Origin: JAVVUQ01 sp036653075
Lineage (GTDB): Bacteria; Bacillota; Clostridia; Christensenellales; CAG-314
Direction: 5' to 3'
DNA: 6,005 nt
NCBI GenBank assembly: GCA_036653075.1
Contig: JAVVUQ010000085.1
Span: 1 to 6,005, forward strand
The position numbers and the translations under genes are program-made. Each line of letters opens with the position of its first letter. Within the stretch, counting starts at the first letter, position 1. Positions 5,224 to 6,005 of this stretch are shown one piece after another. A model generated the notes under the pieces. It saw nothing but the letters and a program-made list of their open reading frames with translations. It made no database searches and had not been told where the DNA came from.

Positions 5224-5847
5224 CTATCTCTTTAACTCTTTTTCAATTTGATGATAAATATCTTCTACTTTACCTTCGCCTTTAACTTCAACAAGCAAAT
5301 CTTCCGCTCTATAATAATCTGAAAGCGGTTTTGTTTGCATATTGTATACTTCTATTCTATGCTTTACCGTTTCTTCCTTGTCATCTTCTCTTTGAATAAG
5401 AACACCGCCACAACTTGCGCATTTCGTCTTTCCGTCTAATGTGGAAATATGATAGGGAGCGCCACATTCTTGACAACTTCTTCTACCTGTCAACCGCTGC
5501 GTCAATTTGTCCGCTTCTATTACTAATTCAATAACTATATCAATTTTTTCATACTTATCTAATTGCTTGGCTTGCGCTATCGTACGTGGAAATCCATCTA
5601 ATACATATCCGTTTTTACAATCGCTTTCTTTAAGCCTTTTTGTAATCATTTCTATGGTTACGCTATCTGGAACAAGTTCGCCTTTGTCAATATACCTTTT
5701 CGCTATTATTCCAATGGACGTCTTTTCCGACATATTGTGCCGAAATATATCTCCACTACTTATATGCGGTAACTTGAATTTTTCACATATTATTTGCGCT
5801 TGAGTCCCCTTTCCCGACCCCGGAGCTCCCAATAAAATAATTTTCAT
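5224..5847 (-). CDS. adk: Adenylate kinase, long form with zinc-binding LID
   Basis: Adenylate kinase interconverts ATP + AMP and 2 ADP and keeps adenylate pools balanced. The P-loop is GAPGSGKGT (7-15). The AMP-binding region includes SSGDIFR (30-36) and DGFPRT (84-89), and the LID starts with LTGRR (119-123). Within the LID, C125, C128, C143 and C146 form a CX2C-X14-CX2C zinc site typical of Gram-positive enzymes. R153 and R164 match catalytic arginines. Length 207 is close to the usual 210-217. The ribosome binding site is modest (AAGAG, five bases before the ATG). A 9-codon ORF overlaps the start by four bases (ATGA). secY, the usual upstream neighbour, is not within the window. Confidence 0.98.
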   Translation of the reverse strand: MKIILLGAPGSGKGTQAQIICEKFKLPHISSGDIFRHNMSEKTSIGIIAKRYIDKGELVPDSVTIEMITKRLKESDCKNGYVLDGFPRTIAQAKQLDKYEKIDIVIELVIEADKLTQRLTGRRSCQECGAPYHISTLDGKTKCASCGGVLIQREDDKEETVKHRIEVYNMQTKPLSDYYRAEDLLVEVKGEGKVEDIYHQIEKELKR

Positions 5848-5873
5848 TTCATCTCTTGGAAAATTTCTTCCAT
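5844..5873 (-). CDS. Possible 9-residue leader ORF overlapping the adk start
   Basis: ATG at 5871-5873 opens MEEIFQEMK and ends in a TGA that overlaps the adk ATG as ATGA. A purine-rich AGAGG lies just upstream, although only three bases separate GAGG from the ATG. An in-frame TAA directly precedes the ATG, so it is not the end of a longer gene. Translational coupling to adk is plausible. A chance frame is equally possible, and no family applies to a peptide this short. Confidence 0.2.
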   Translation of the reverse strand: MEEIFQEMK

Positions 5874-5900
5874 TTACCTCTATTAAATAATACTTCTTAA

Positions 5901-6005
5901 TTTTATTCCAAAGTTATCTTTTTAATTCTAAATTTAAATTCTAATTTTAATCCAAAGTTATCTTTTTAATTCTAAATTTAAATTCTAATTTTATTCCAAA
6001 GTTAT
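5901..6005. repeat. 44-bp direct tandem repeat, about 2.4 copies
   Basis: The unit at 5901-5944 is repeated at 5945-5988 with a single substitution (TTTTATTCC against TTTTAATCC). A third copy begins at 5989 and runs off the window after 17 bases. Each full unit carries the palindrome AATTTAAATT and the motif CCAAAGTTATC. The array lies about 50 bp upstream of adk and its small leader ORF, and continues past the right edge. No coding frame explains it. Confidence 0.9.

Overview
This window is a single minus-strand block of housekeeping translation and transcription genes. In transcription order, from the right edge to the left, it reads adk, map, a KOW-domain RNA-binding protein, infA, rpmJ, rpsM, rpsK, rpsD, rpoA, rplQ. 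This is the distal part of the large ribosomal-protein super-operon (the end of the spc operon plus the alpha operon). The low-GC DNA, strong AGGAGG ribosome binding sites, the KOW gene between map and infA, and a cysteine-containing (C+) S4 inside the alpha operon point to a Firmicutes/Clostridia-type bacterium. The long L17 with an internal insertion resembles, from memory, versions in uncultured gut Clostridia; that is inference and no genus can be named.

Right part (about 6005-4122): an AT-rich stretch with 2.4 copies of a 44-bp tandem repeat lies upstream of adk. Then come adk (zinc-LID adenylate kinase), map (type I methionine aminopeptidase) and the KOW gene with a GTG start. Middle (4121-3181): infA is followed by a roughly 200-bp gap holding the best promoter-like sequence of the window (TTGACA, 17 bp, TAATAT), then the 38-residue rpmJ, which is easy to miss. 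After it comes an unusually long 372-bp untranslated interval before rpsM, with several stem-loops. Left part (3168-9): rpsM, rpsK, rpsD, rpoA and rplQ are tightly spaced and each has a good ribosome binding site. An intrinsic terminator closes the operon at about 9-37.

The genes form one growth-linked programme: ribosomal proteins S13, S11, S4, L36 and L17, the RNA polymerase alpha subunit, initiation factor IF-1, N-terminal methionine removal and adenylate balance. All proteins look intact, with their key residues present. The unusual content is regulatory: the structured leader before the S13-S11-S4 cluster, where E. coli has its S4-controlled alpha leader; the internal promoter before rpmJ; two tiny upstream ORFs; and the repeats before adk. 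No mobile element, CRISPR array, tRNA or rRNA was seen, and no clearly new protein system is present.
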